From an uncultured Clostridia bacterium (GTDB lineage: Bacteria; Bacillota; Clostridia; Peptostreptococcales; Anaerovoracaceae): DNA of 64,000 nucleotides. The position numbers were made by a program, and so were the translations under genes. The notes under the pieces are model-generated. The model saw nothing but the letters and a program-made list of their open reading frames with translations. It was not told the DNA's origin and did no database searches. Positions 26,843-35,200 of this stretch are shown here, piece by piece. The first letter of the stretch is position 1. Each line of letters begins with the position of its first letter. The DNA lies in assembly GCA_938046095.1 (NCBI GenBank), contig CALIXS010000014.1, positions 124,001-188,000 of the forward strand, read 5' to 3'.

Positions 26843-26992
26843 ATGAGAGTCAAGGTAACGCTGGCGTGTACGGAGTGCAAGCAGAGAAATTACAATACTG
26901 TTAAGAACAAGAAGAACGATCCTGACCGCATCGAACTTAAGAAGTATTGCAAGTTCTGCCGGAAGGAAACACTTCACAAGGAAACAAAATAG
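26843..26992 (+). CDS. rpmG: 50S ribosomal protein L33
   Basis: A 49-residue large-subunit protein of the zinc-ribbon type, with CTEC (9-12) and CKFC (37-40 region) pairs intact. The start at 26843 gives the usual MRVKVTLAC opening and follows AAAGGA. First gene of the secE-nusG-rpl cluster, as is common in Firmicutes. Confidence 0.95.
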   Translation: MRVKVTLACTECKQRNYNTVKNKKNDPDRIELKKYCKFCRKETLHKETK

Positions 26993-27005
26993 GAGGACTT
27001 TAGGC

Positions 27006-27233
27006 ATGGCAAACAATCAGCAGGCCGCCGGCAGGAAAAAGGAGAGCGCAGCAGAGTACTTCAAGGGAGTAAAGAAAGAGATGGGCAAGGTCGTATGGCC
27101 TACACGCCGCGAGCTCGCTTCGTATACCGTTGTTGTAGTTGCTATCTGCACCGTGTTTGCAGTGGGTTTCTGGCTTGTCGATATAGGCGTTCTTACCGCT
27201 CTCAAGAACATCCTCGGCATAACTTTAAGTTAG
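27006..27233 (+). CDS. secE: Protein translocase subunit SecE
   Basis: A 75-residue single-span SecE: an amphipathic helix with the conserved VKKEMGKVVWPTRRELASYT pattern (about 24-43), then one transmembrane helix (about 44-66). It clamps SecY in the translocon. AGGAGG at 26991-26996 precedes the ATG. Confidence 0.95.
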   Translation: MANNQQAAGRKKESAAEYFKGVKKEMGKVVWPTRRELASYTVVVVAICTVFAVGFWLVDIGVLTALKNILGITLS

Positions 27234-27254
27234 TGACGTGCGGGGGTACGGACA

Positions 27255-27836
27255 ATGACTGAAGAAAGAGAAAAAAGCAACATATTCTCACCTTTGGAAG
27301 AAGAGGGGCTGAGAGGTGACGGCAGCGCAAAATGGTATGTCGTTCACACGTACTCCGGCCACGAAAACAAAGTAAAAGTTAATATCGAGAAAATGGTCGA
27401 AAACCGCGGTATGCAGGATAAGATCCTCGATATCGTCGTACCTACCGAAGACAGAGTTGAGATCAAGGACGGGCAGAGGAAGATCAAGACGAAGAAGATG
27501 TTTCCCGGCTACGTCATAATAAAAATGATCGTGACGAACGAGACGTGGTACCTCGTAAGAAATACGCAGGGCGTCACGGGCTTCGTGGGCCACGGTTCCG
27601 ACCCTATTCCCCTCACCGACGAAGAGGTCAACCGCATGGGAATAGAAAAAGTGTACATCGATCTGGACGTCAAAGTGGGCGATACAGTACGTGTTATCAG
27701 CGGACCGTTTGAGAGCTTCATGGGAGAGGTTCTCGATATAAACAAAGAGAAACAGGTGCTCATCATCCGCATTTCGATGTTCGGGAGAGATACTCCGGTC
27801 GAACTTGAGTTCGGCCAGGTGGACAAATTACTGTAG
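27255..27836 (+). CDS. nusG: Transcription termination/antitermination factor NusG
   Basis: A 193-residue factor. The NGN domain (about 20-125, with KWYVVHTYSGHENKVK and FPGYVIIKM) binds RNA polymerase. The KOW domain (about 138-190, VGDTVRVISGPFESFMGEV) contacts ribosome or Rho. Position between secE and rplK is universal. Confidence 0.96.
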   Translation: MTEEREKSNIFSPLEEEGLRGDGSAKWYVVHTYSGHENKVKVNIEKMVENRGMQDKILDIVVPTEDRVEIKDGQRKIKTKKMFPGYVIIKMIVTNETWYLVRNTQGVTGFVGHGSDPIPLTDEEVNRMGIEKVYIDLDVKVGDTVRVISGPFESFMGEVLDINKEKQVLIIRISMFGRDTPVELEFGQVDKLL

Positions 27837-27868
27837 TGCCTGACGGCCTATAGAGAAAGGAGTTTAGC

Positions 27869-28294
27869 ATGGCAAAGAAGATCGAAGGCTATATCAAGCT
27901 GCAGATCGAAGCCGGCAAAGCTAATCCGGCGCCTCCGGTAGGACCGGCACTCGGACAGCACGGCGTGAATATCATGGACTTCTGCAAGCAGTTCAACGCA
28001 AAGACACAGGATCAGCCGGGAATGATAATCCCTGTTGTGATTACGGTTTATGCGGACAGATCGTTCACATTCATCTGCAAAACGCCGCCGGCGGCAGTGT
28101 TGCTCAAGAAAGCGGCCGGGCTCGACAAAGCGTCGGGAGAGCCGAACAAGAGCAAGGTGGCAACACTGACAAACGCTCAGGCGGAGGAGATCGCGAAGAT
28201 CAAGATGCCGGATCTTAATGCGGCCGACCTTGAATCAGCAACGGCTATGGTCAAGGGAACCGCACGAAGTATGGGTATCGTTATCGAAGATTAG
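27869..28294 (+). CDS. rplK: 50S ribosomal protein L11
   Basis: A 141-residue protein of the GTPase-associated centre. The N-terminal proline-rich segment PAPPVGPALGQHGVNIM (about 21-37) and the rRNA-binding C-terminal domain are intact. AAAGGAG lies before the ATG. Confidence 0.97.
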   Translation: MAKKIEGYIKLQIEAGKANPAPPVGPALGQHGVNIMDFCKQFNAKTQDQPGMIIPVVITVYADRSFTFICKTPPAAVLLKKAAGLDKASGEPNKSKVATLTNAQAEEIAKIKMPDLNAADLESATAMVKGTARSMGIVIED

Positions 28295-28382
28295 TTCATC
28301 CGGGAGGCTATGAGCATACGAAAGAAAATGTATGCTCCGCACTGCGAAAGTGCAGGCCGAAAGTACCGGTAAGGAGGTAGAA

Positions 28383-29078
28383 ATGCCAAAGAGAGGCAAA
28401 AATTACAAAAATGCGGCCGCTGCCATAGACAGGGGAACGCTGTACGAGGTATCGGAAGCGATGGCCAAGGTCGTCGAGTCCGGAAAAGCAAAATTCGACG
28501 AGACCATAGAGGTTCATGTTAGGCTCGGTGTCGACGGAAGACATGCGGACCAACAGGTGAGAGGCGCGATCGTCCTTCCTAACGGAACCGGCAAAGAAGT
28601 AAAGGTTCTCGTATTTGCCAAGGGAGCCAAGGCCGAGGAGGCCGAAAAGGCAGGTGCCGATTTTGTCGGCGCCGAAGATATGGCGGAGAAAATTCAGAAA
28701 GAAAACTGGTTTGATTTCGACGTTGTCGTAGCGACACCGGACATGATGGGTGTCGTCGGAAAGCTCGGGCGTGTGCTCGGTCCTAAAGGACTCATGCCTA
28801 ATCCCAAGTCCGGAACGGTAACGATGGATCTCGAGAAGGCTCTCTCGGAGATCAAAGCAGGTAAAGTCGAGTACCGTCTCGACAGGCAGAACATCATTCA
28901 TACCGTCATCGGCAAGAGATCGTTCGGACCTGAGAAGCTTGAGCAGAACTTCAGTGCTCTCATGGAGGCCATAGTCAAGGCTAAGCCTGCTACGGCAAAG
29001 GGCCAGTACCTGAAGAGCGTATCCGTTTCCACCACGATGGGACCGGGCATCAGGATCAATGCGGCTGCGATAGGTTAA
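28383..29078 (+). CDS. rplA: 50S ribosomal protein L1
   Basis: A 231-residue L1-stalk protein. RGAIVLPNGTGK and the GKLGRVLGPKGLMPNPKSGTV signature (about 123-143) are complete. The start is set at 28383 behind AAGGAGG (28371-28377); the frame is open to 28332, but that part has no ribosome site. L1 may repress its own operon. Confidence 0.96.
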   Translation: MPKRGKNYKNAAAAIDRGTLYEVSEAMAKVVESGKAKFDETIEVHVRLGVDGRHADQQVRGAIVLPNGTGKEVKVLVFAKGAKAEEAEKAGADFVGAEDMAEKIQKENWFDFDVVVATPDMMGVVGKLGRVLGPKGLMPNPKSGTVTMDLEKALSEIKAGKVEYRLDRQNIIHTVIGKRSFGPEKLEQNFSALMEAIVKAKPATAKGQYLKSVSVSTTMGPGIRINAAAIG

Positions 29079-29112
29079 ACGCGGCTGCGGCACAGACACA
29101 AATCAGAATCAA

Positions 29113-29204
29113 ACACCGTAGACAGCGGGTGCCGCAAGGCTTAATTTCCCGCCGAGGTACAATACATAGATATTGTCCCCGTCTGCTATGGCGGGGTTGT
29201 TTGT
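29113..29204 (+). promoter_or_regulatory. L10 (rplJ) leader RNA with attenuator-like hairpin
   Basis: The segment ACCGTAGACAGCGGGTGC ... TTAATTTCCCGCCGAGGT (29115-29158) is the conserved ribosomal protein L10 leader, in which L10-L12 binds its own mRNA. A CCCCG/CGGGG hairpin (29177-29196) followed by TTGTTTG could act as the regulated terminator. Confidence 0.85.
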
Positions 29205-29261
29205 TGAGTACCTTAATAATTCGGCGTATCCGGTACACGAATGCGCAGAAAGGAGAAAAAC

Positions 29262-29768
29262 ATGTCAGAAGCAGCAAAACAGCAAAAACAGATCGTTATC
29301 GACGAAATCAGGAGCAAGCTCGACGGCGCTCAGTCGGCAGTCCTTATAGACTATATGGGTATAACGGTAGAGCAGGCGGACAAGATGAGAAAAAAACTCC
29401 GCGATGCAAACATAGATTATACGGTATATAAAAATACCCTCGTAAAAAGAGCTATCGAGGGGACGGCTTTCGAGCCGCTCAAGGATGCGCTAAAGGGACC
29501 GGGTGCGGTTGCGATAAGCAAAGAAGACGCCACGGCTCCTGCGAGAGTTCTCAAGGGTCTGATAAAGGATTTCCAGAAGATGTCTTTTAAGGCGGGTGTC
29601 GTCGAGGGCAGTTTTTACGATGCAGAGGGTATAGAAAAGATAGCGAATATACCGTCGAGAGACGAGCTTATCGCAAAGTTCATGGGAAGCATACAGTCAC
29701 CTGTGTCCAAGGTCGTAAGAACGTTCAGGGCGGTTGCGGACGCAAAGGCCGGGCAGCCTGAGGCATAG
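29262..29768 (+). CDS. rplJ: 50S ribosomal protein L10
   Basis: A 168-residue protein at the base of the L7/L12 stalk. The N-terminal rRNA-binding part includes KTLVKRA-like KNTLVKRAIEGT (about 55-66); the C-terminal helix binds L12 dimers. The start at 29262 follows AAAGGAG; the frame is open a little further upstream without a ribosome site. Expression should be under the L10 leader upstream. Confidence 0.95.
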   Translation: MSEAAKQQKQIVIDEIRSKLDGAQSAVLIDYMGITVEQADKMRKKLRDANIDYTVYKNTLVKRAIEGTAFEPLKDALKGPGAVAISKEDATAPARVLKGLIKDFQKMSFKAGVVEGSFYDAEGIEKIANIPSRDELIAKFMGSIQSPVSKVVRTFRAVADAKAGQPEA

Positions 29769-29812
29769 TAAACAAAGTCGGATTTTCAAAAAGGAAGATA
29801 AAGGAGAAAAAA

Positions 29813-30178
29813 ATGGATAAGGATAAGATCATAGAAGCCATAAAGAACATGTCTGTTCTCGAACTCAATGAACTCGTCAAAGCATGTGAAGAGGAATTCG
29901 GCGTTTCGGCCGCAGCTCCTGTGGCGGTTGTCGGCGCAGCCGGCGGCGCGGCGCCTGAAGAGGAGCAGACGGAGTTCAACGTTGTCCTCGCTGAGATAGG
30001 CGCCGAGAAGATCAAGGTCATCAAGGTCGTCAGAGAGATTACCGGTCTCGGACTCAAGGAAGCGAAGGATCTCGTCGAGGGAGCTCCGAGCAATGTCAAA
30101 GAAGGCGTTGAGAAAGCTGAAGCCGAGGAAATCAAAGCCAAGCTCGAGGAAGTCGGAGCAAAGGTCGAACTCAAATAG
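29813..30178 (+). CDS. rplL: 50S ribosomal protein L7/L12
   Basis: A 121-residue stalk protein. N-terminal dimer domain (1-30), Ala/Gly hinge (about 37-52) and C-terminal factor-binding domain with KIKVIKVVREITGLGLKEAK (split at about 65-84). AAAGGAG precedes the ATG. A strong terminator follows, so rpoB is not simply read through as in most bacteria. Confidence 0.96.
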   Translation: MDKDKIIEAIKNMSVLELNELVKACEEEFGVSAAAPVAVVGAAGGAAPEEEQTEFNVVLAEIGAEKIKVIKVVREITGLGLKEAKDLVEGAPSNVKEGVEKAEAEEIKAKLEEVGAKVELK

Positions 30179-30203
30179 AAGAACTTTGCCGGAATTTTTG
30201 GGG

Positions 30204-30235
30204 AGGCTGCCGCGACAAAAGCGGCGGCCTTTTTA
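30204..30235 (+). terminator. Strong terminator after rplL
   Basis: Stem AGGCTGCCGC (30204-30213) with GCGGCGGCCT (30221-30230), loop GACAAAA, then TTTTTAT. Confidence 0.92.
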
Positions 30236-30244
30236 TGATGTCAA

Positions 30245-30347
30245 TGTAAAACAATTACGGAGCTTTTATAGAAAAGGAAAGAGATCTCCTCTGTGATAAA
30301 ATGAAGTTACAAAGCTTTCATTCAGCAAATCATCTAAGGAGATCTCT
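30245..30347 (+). repeat. 103-bp direct repeat, copy 1 (IS-end-like)
   Basis: Matches 31719-31821 over 103 bp without gaps and with six substitutions by eye. Each copy contains an inverted repeat (here perfect AGAGATCTCC at 30280-30289 with GGAGATCTCT at 30338-30347) and an inner AATGAA/TTCATT pair. In copy 2 the repeat is the leader and ribosome site of an IS30-like transposase fragment, so this copy is probably a solitary left end of the same element. Confidence 0.85.
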
Positions 30348-30364
30348 GGAGTGCAGAGTCTATC

Positions 30365-30392
30365 TTGACAAACTGATGCAAAATGCTATCAT
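30365..30392 (+). promoter_or_regulatory. Promoter of the metalloprotease pseudogene and lipoprotein
   Basis: TTGACA (30365-30370), a 16-bp spacer and TATCAT (30387-30392) with an upstream TG (extended -10). Confidence 0.55.
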
Positions 30393-30470
30393 GTATTAAA
30401 ACAAATACATTTCTTATCTGCCCGCTGTCGCTTTTATTGAAAGTTTTTTCTAAAAGAAGGGGGGATAAAT

Positions 30471-30909
30471 ATGAAGGCCTTTATTTTACGAAACAAAGTT
30501 TGTTATCACATCATCGTTATTGCTCTGGTTATTCTCATAAGCTTTTTCTTAAGTATTGCCAATTCATATGCCGCATTGCTCGGAGGTCATTTGATTAACG
30601 GTCCGAGAAACATATTATAATACATTAAATGTTGTCGCTGTGACTACGTTCTCGGACGCCAATAATATGCAGCAATCGTATACTGTTAATTATCTGTGGT
30701 GTAAGATTCATTTTAACAACAAATACAAATATGATACTTCTATAAACCATGATGCAGTGGCGGCGCACGAGATAGGTCATGCCTTGGGTCTTGCTCACAG
30801 CAATTCCAATCCGTACAGTATCATGTGCCAAATAAAACATAATCGTATCGTAACAAAGCCTCAATATGTCGATAACGAAGAGGTAGTATCAATTTACGGG
30901 AGGTATTGA
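30471..30909 (+). pseudogene. Decayed secreted zinc metalloprotease (matrixin/M10-like)
   Basis: Reading from the ATG at 30471 (ribosome site AAGGGGGG) gives a 48-codon product with a clear signal peptide (basic MKAFILRNK, long hydrophobic core, cleavage near SYA-A) and a GGHLINGPRNI mature start, then TAA at 30618-30620. A second frame continues (VTTFSDANNMQQSY, from about 30640) to the zinc site VAAHEIGHALGLAH, which holds HExxHxxGxxH, and the Met-turn YSIM, ending at 30909. The two halves fit one protease that has lost an internal segment and its reading frame. Known M10-type domains need more sequence before the zinc site. Activity is unlikely unless the second frame is made alone, and that would not be secreted. 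Confidence 0.7.
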
Positions 30910-30912
30910 TTC

Positions 30913-31656
30913 ATGAAAAGAAAGAAAATAACGGGCGCGCTCATACTCGCTTTCTTGCTTTTCGTTTTAACCTCGTGCGCAGGCTCAACCGAATCGGGTA
31001 TTTCTTCAGGAAAGGCCGCCTCATCCTCTGAATCGGGCAAGGAAACCATGACGTCGTCAGCTTCATCCGAAACCGAAGATGAAAATGAAAATAGTATCGT
31101 ATTGGCTAAAGTAGAAGCCGAGTACGCAATCGACGTCAGCGAGCCGAAGGTACTGCGCGATAATGTCAGTCACGTCTTTGTCGCGCGCGTAAAATCTATA
31201 GACGGATGCAGCAATACCGCGATGGACGGCACGTGGTATGAGACTCCTCAAACTTACGGCACCTTGGAAATACTGGAGACGTATAAGGGAGAGCTTCATT
31301 CCGATGCGCCGGTTTTTGCCGTTCATGGCGGAAAGGTCACCATAGCCGAGTTCGAAAAGGATGCGCCTGAGGACGTGATACGCTATTGGGAGTCAAAAAG
31401 GGCGTATGCGGGGCAGACAAACATAGATAAATACACGTGGTATTTTGACTCAAGCTGTCTTTTAGAGGGATTTGAGGTGGGTGGAATCTATCTTTTCTTT
31501 GCTGACTACAATGAAAACACGGACAGATATGTATTGGGTTATTACGAATACAGCACGCGAAGAATAAAGGATTACGACAGCACTCCTTACGTTCAGGATC
31601 CTGACACGGGGGAGTTTACGCCTTTGAGCGAGGTCGTAGACGCTATGCTGAAATGA
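30913..31656 (+). CDS. Lipoprotein, unknown function
   Basis: A 247-residue lipoprotein: basic start MKRKK, hydrophobic stretch and lipobox LTSC with the lipidated Cys at 22, then a Ser/Gly/Glu-rich linker to about 60. The folded part (about 65-247) contains the segment VSHVFVARVKSIDGC and a TYGTLEILETYKGEL segment. This pattern is seen in small exported beta-rich proteins of Firmicutes; I do not recognise a named family. It begins 3 nt after the metalloprotease reading frame, so the two formed one unit; a role next to a secreted protease is inference only. Confidence 0.7.
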   Translation: MKRKKITGALILAFLLFVLTSCAGSTESGISSGKAASSSESGKETMTSSASSETEDENENSIVLAKVEAEYAIDVSEPKVLRDNVSHVFVARVKSIDGCSNTAMDGTWYETPQTYGTLEILETYKGELHSDAPVFAVHGGKVTIAEFEKDAPEDVIRYWESKRAYAGQTNIDKYTWYFDSSCLLEGFEVGGIYLFFADYNENTDRYVLGYYEYSTRRIKDYDSTPYVQDPDTGEFTPLSEVVDAMLK

Positions 31657-31674
31657 AAATCCAACCCGAACAAT

Positions 31675-31714
31675 CCAACTCCCCATCCCCGCAATTTCGG
31701 TGGTCGGGAGTTGG
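31675..31714 (+). other. Inverted repeat after the lipoprotein gene
   Basis: CCAACTCCC (31675-31683) pairs with GGGAGTTGG (31706-31714). There is no T run, so its use as a terminator is doubtful. It ends 4 bp before repeat copy 2. Confidence 0.5.
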
Positions 31715-31718
31715 TTAG

Positions 31719-31821
31719 TGTAAAATAATTACGGAGTTTTTGTAGAAAAGGAAAGAGATCGCCTCTGTGATAAAATGAAGTTACAAAACTTTCATTCAGC
31801 AGATCATCTAAGGAGATCTCT
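31719..31821 (+). repeat. 103-bp direct repeat, copy 2
   Basis: Second copy of the repeat at 30245-30347, six mismatches in 103 bp. It ends exactly at the start codon of the IS30-like fragment and supplies its ribosome site (TAAGGAGATCTCT). Confidence 0.85.
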
Positions 31822-31945
31822 ATGGACAATAGTATACTACGAAAACTCGTTGAATGGGCAAAAGAAGAGGAGGTTCGTCGGCTACCGCACTCCTGACGAA
31901 ATCTTTGAGAACGAACCGGATCGGATTTACGCCTGTGCTGTCTGA
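31822..31945 (+). mobile_element. Remnant of an IS30-like transposase gene (N- and C-terminal ends joined)
   Basis: The ATG at 31822 opens MDNSILRKLVEWAKEEE and soon stops (TGA at 31894-31896). In the overlapping frame the downstream bases read RFVGYRTPDEIFENEPDRIY and stop at 31945. This resembles the GY(K/R)TPEE end of IS30-family transposases. The element has thus lost nearly all of its coding part, including the DDE core. The bases after it (CAATGTTCAACTTGTT, about 31962-31977) look like an IS30-type right end. Family call is by short motif only. Confidence 0.55.
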
Positions 31946-32155
31946 TGGAATATTCAACTGTCAATGTTCAACTTGTTACTGCATTTGCGAACAAAAATTA
32001 GTTAAACAGAAATATCTCATCCGGATTATCTTTTTCTATTTTTTCAGTTTCTTATGTATTAAACTGTTTTTTCGTGTTAAATCAAGGCGGTCCGGTGGTG
32101 GTCAATGAACACTTGTGGTTTTTCTTACCGGTGGTCAAAGAAAGTTGCCCATCTA
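31946..32155. other. AT-rich stretch between IS remnant and rpoB
   Basis: No gene is visible. Two near-repeats, CCGGTGGTGGTCAA (about 32093-32106) and CCGGTGGTCAA (about 32129-32139), resemble bases often seen at ends of IS21-type elements; this is weak. The stretch ends at the rpoB promoter. Confidence 0.35.
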
Positions 32156-32184
32156 TTGACCGCTGGACATAAATGTGATAATAT
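32156..32184 (+). promoter_or_regulatory. rpoB promoter
   Basis: TTGACC (32156-32161), a 17-bp spacer and TAATAT (32179-32184). It gives rpoBC a promoter of their own, as the terminator after rplL and the insertion require. Confidence 0.7.
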
Positions 32185-32234
32185 ATTAGACTGCCACGCG
32201 AATGTAAACTGTTAAATCATAAGGAGTGATGAAA

Positions 32235-35200
32235 ATGCCAAGACCCGTAAAAGTAGGCAGAAAAGACCGGATGACCTTCGCCAAAATCAATGAAGTCAGC
32301 GAGATGCCGAACCTCATCGATATCCAGACGAAATCATACAAGTGGTTTCTGGATGAGGGCCTGAAGGAAGTTTTCGAAGACATCTCCCCTATCAGAGATT
32401 ACGCCAATAACCTCACGCTCGAGTTTATCGACTACTCTCTGAGCGATCCTCCGAAGTATGAACAGGAGGAGTGCAAGGAAAGGGACGTCACCTACGCTGC
32501 TCCGCTGAAAGTCAGAGTCAGGCTTGTGAACAGCGAGACGGGTGAGGTCAAGGAACAGGAAGTCTTTATGGGAGATTTTCCTCTGATGACCAACAAGGGC
32601 ACTTTCATATATAACGGCGCGGAGAGAGTTATTGTAACGCAGCTCGTTCGCTCACCGGGACCTTATTACAGTGTAGAAACGGATAAATCGAATAAAAAGC
32701 TTTTTTCATCGCAGGTAATACCTAACAGAGGCGCATGGCTCGAGTTTGAGACGGACTCAAACGAGATCATTTCCGTGCGTGTAGACCGCACGCGCAAGCA
32801 GCCGCTCACCACGCTGCTCAGAGCTTTAGGCATTTCCGGCAATCAGGAAATACTCGATATATTCGGTCCTGACGACAGGCTTATAAAGACTCTCGAGAAG
32901 GATACGACAACCGATTACGAGAGCGGTCTCAAGGAAATATACAAGAGGCTTCGCCCGGGCGATCCTCCGACTGTTGACAGCGCAAGATCTCTGCTCAACT
33001 CTTTGTTCTTTGACCCGAAGCGTTATGATCTCGCACATGTAGGCAGATACAAGTACAACAAGAAGCTCGGGCTGACGGGCAGGCTGGTCGATGTTACGGT
33101 TGCCGAAGATGTAGTCGATCCCATGACCGGAGAAGTGCTTGCGGAGAAGGACTCCGTCATATCGAGAGAACAGGCAAAGGTCATAGAGAACGCCGGTGTC
33201 GAATATGTCATGGCTTATGCCATGCACGAGGACGCGCACGAACGCGTCACGAAGGTTATAGGCTCGAGATTTGTCGACATTTCAGGATATGTCGGTTTTG
33301 ACACGTCGGACCTTAGGCTCGGCGACAAGGTGTATTATCCGGTACTGATGGAGATACTCGATGCTAACAAAGAGGAAGAGGACATAAAGCGCGAACTCAG
33401 GGCGCGCAGGGATGAGCTTTCGCCTAAACACATCATAATGGCCGATATAATCGCCGCTGTTTCGTATATCATAAATCTGAATTACGGCATCGGAACGACC
33501 GATGACATCGATCACCTCGGCAACAGAAGGCTCAGGACGGTCGGTGAGCTTCTTCAGAATCAATTTCGCATAGGTCTTGCAAGGATGGAACGCGTCGTAA
33601 GGGAGCGGATGACGATACAGGATGTCGATATGGCTACGCCTCAGGCGCTTATGAACATAAGGCCCGTAACGGCTGCGATCAAAGAATTCTTCGGCAGTTC
33701 ACAGCTGTCGCAGTTTATGGATCAGAACAATCCCCTCGCCGAGCTTACGCATAAGAGAAGGCTCTCCGCTCTCGGACCGGGAGGGCTTTCAAGAGAAAGA
33801 GCCGGATTTGAGGTCAGGGACGTTCATCATTCGCACTACGGAAGAATGTGTCCTATAGAGACTCCGGAAGGTCCTAACATAGGACTTATCGGTTCGCTCA
33901 CCACATACGGCGTTATAAACCAATACGGGTTTATAGAAACTCCGTACAGAGTTGTCGACAAAAAAACGGGAATAGTAACCGGGAAAATAGAATATGTAGA
34001 TGCAGATGAAGAGGAGCTCATGATCATCGCGCAGGCAAATGAACCGCTCGACGAGGAGGGGCATTTTGTGAACTCTAAGGTCGCGGCGAGAGGCGCGGGC
34101 GGCGAAATTGCGATGTTCCCGCGGGAAGAGGTGGACATGATGGATGTTTCGCCAAAGCAGGTCGTATCTGTTGCGACAGCAATGATCCCGTTCCTCGAAA
34201 ACGACGACGCGAACCGCGCTTTGATGGGCTCGAACATGCAGCGTCAGGCGGTTCCTCTTCTTGTGACCGAGGCTCCTATAGTAGGAACCGGTATCGAGTA
34301 CAAGGCGGCTCGCGATTCGGGAGTCGTAATGCTCGCCAAGAGCGCAGGCACCGTTGAATTTGTCGACGCCGAGAGCATCAGGATAAGAAGAGAGAGCGAT
34401 AACGGACTTGACGAATACAGACTCCTCAAGTTCAAGCGCTCAAATCAGGGGACGTGCATCAACCAGCGTCCGATCGTAAGCCGTGGAGAGGCAGTGGAGC
34501 AGGGTGAGGTAATCGCCGACGGACCTTCCACCGATATGGGCGAGATCGCGCTCGGCAGGAATCTGCTTGTCGGATTTATGACATGGGAGGGTTATAACTA
34601 CGAGGATGCCATTATACTAAACGAGCGTCTTCTGATGGATGACGTCCTTACAAGTCTTCATATCGTGGAATATGAATCTGAGGCCAGAGACACCAAGCTC
34701 GGACCCGAGGAGATAACGAGAGATATTCCCAACGTGGGTGAAGAGGCTCTCAAGGATCTTGATGAAGAGGGTATCGTAAGAATAGGCGCGGAAGTCGATG
34801 CCACCGATATCCTCGTCGGAAAGGTTACGCCTAAGGGCGAAAACGACCTTACCGCGGAGGAGAGGCTGCTGCGCGCGATATTCGGTGAAAAGGCGAGAGA
34901 GGTCAGAGACACTTCGCTTAAGGTGCCTCACGGCGAAACGGGCATAGTAGTCGATGTAAAGATATTCACGCGCGAGAACGGCGATGAGCTTAACCCGGGA
35001 GTAAACAAGCTCGTAAGAGTTTATATAGCGACCAAGAGAAAGATCAGTGTCGGAGACAAGATGGCGGGGCGCCACGGAAATAAGGGTGTCATATCGCGTA
35101 TATTGCCTGAGGAAGATATGCCTTTCCTTGAGAACGGACAGAGCCTTCAGATAATGCTTAATCCCCTCGGCGTGCCGAGTCGTATGAATGTCGGTCAGGT

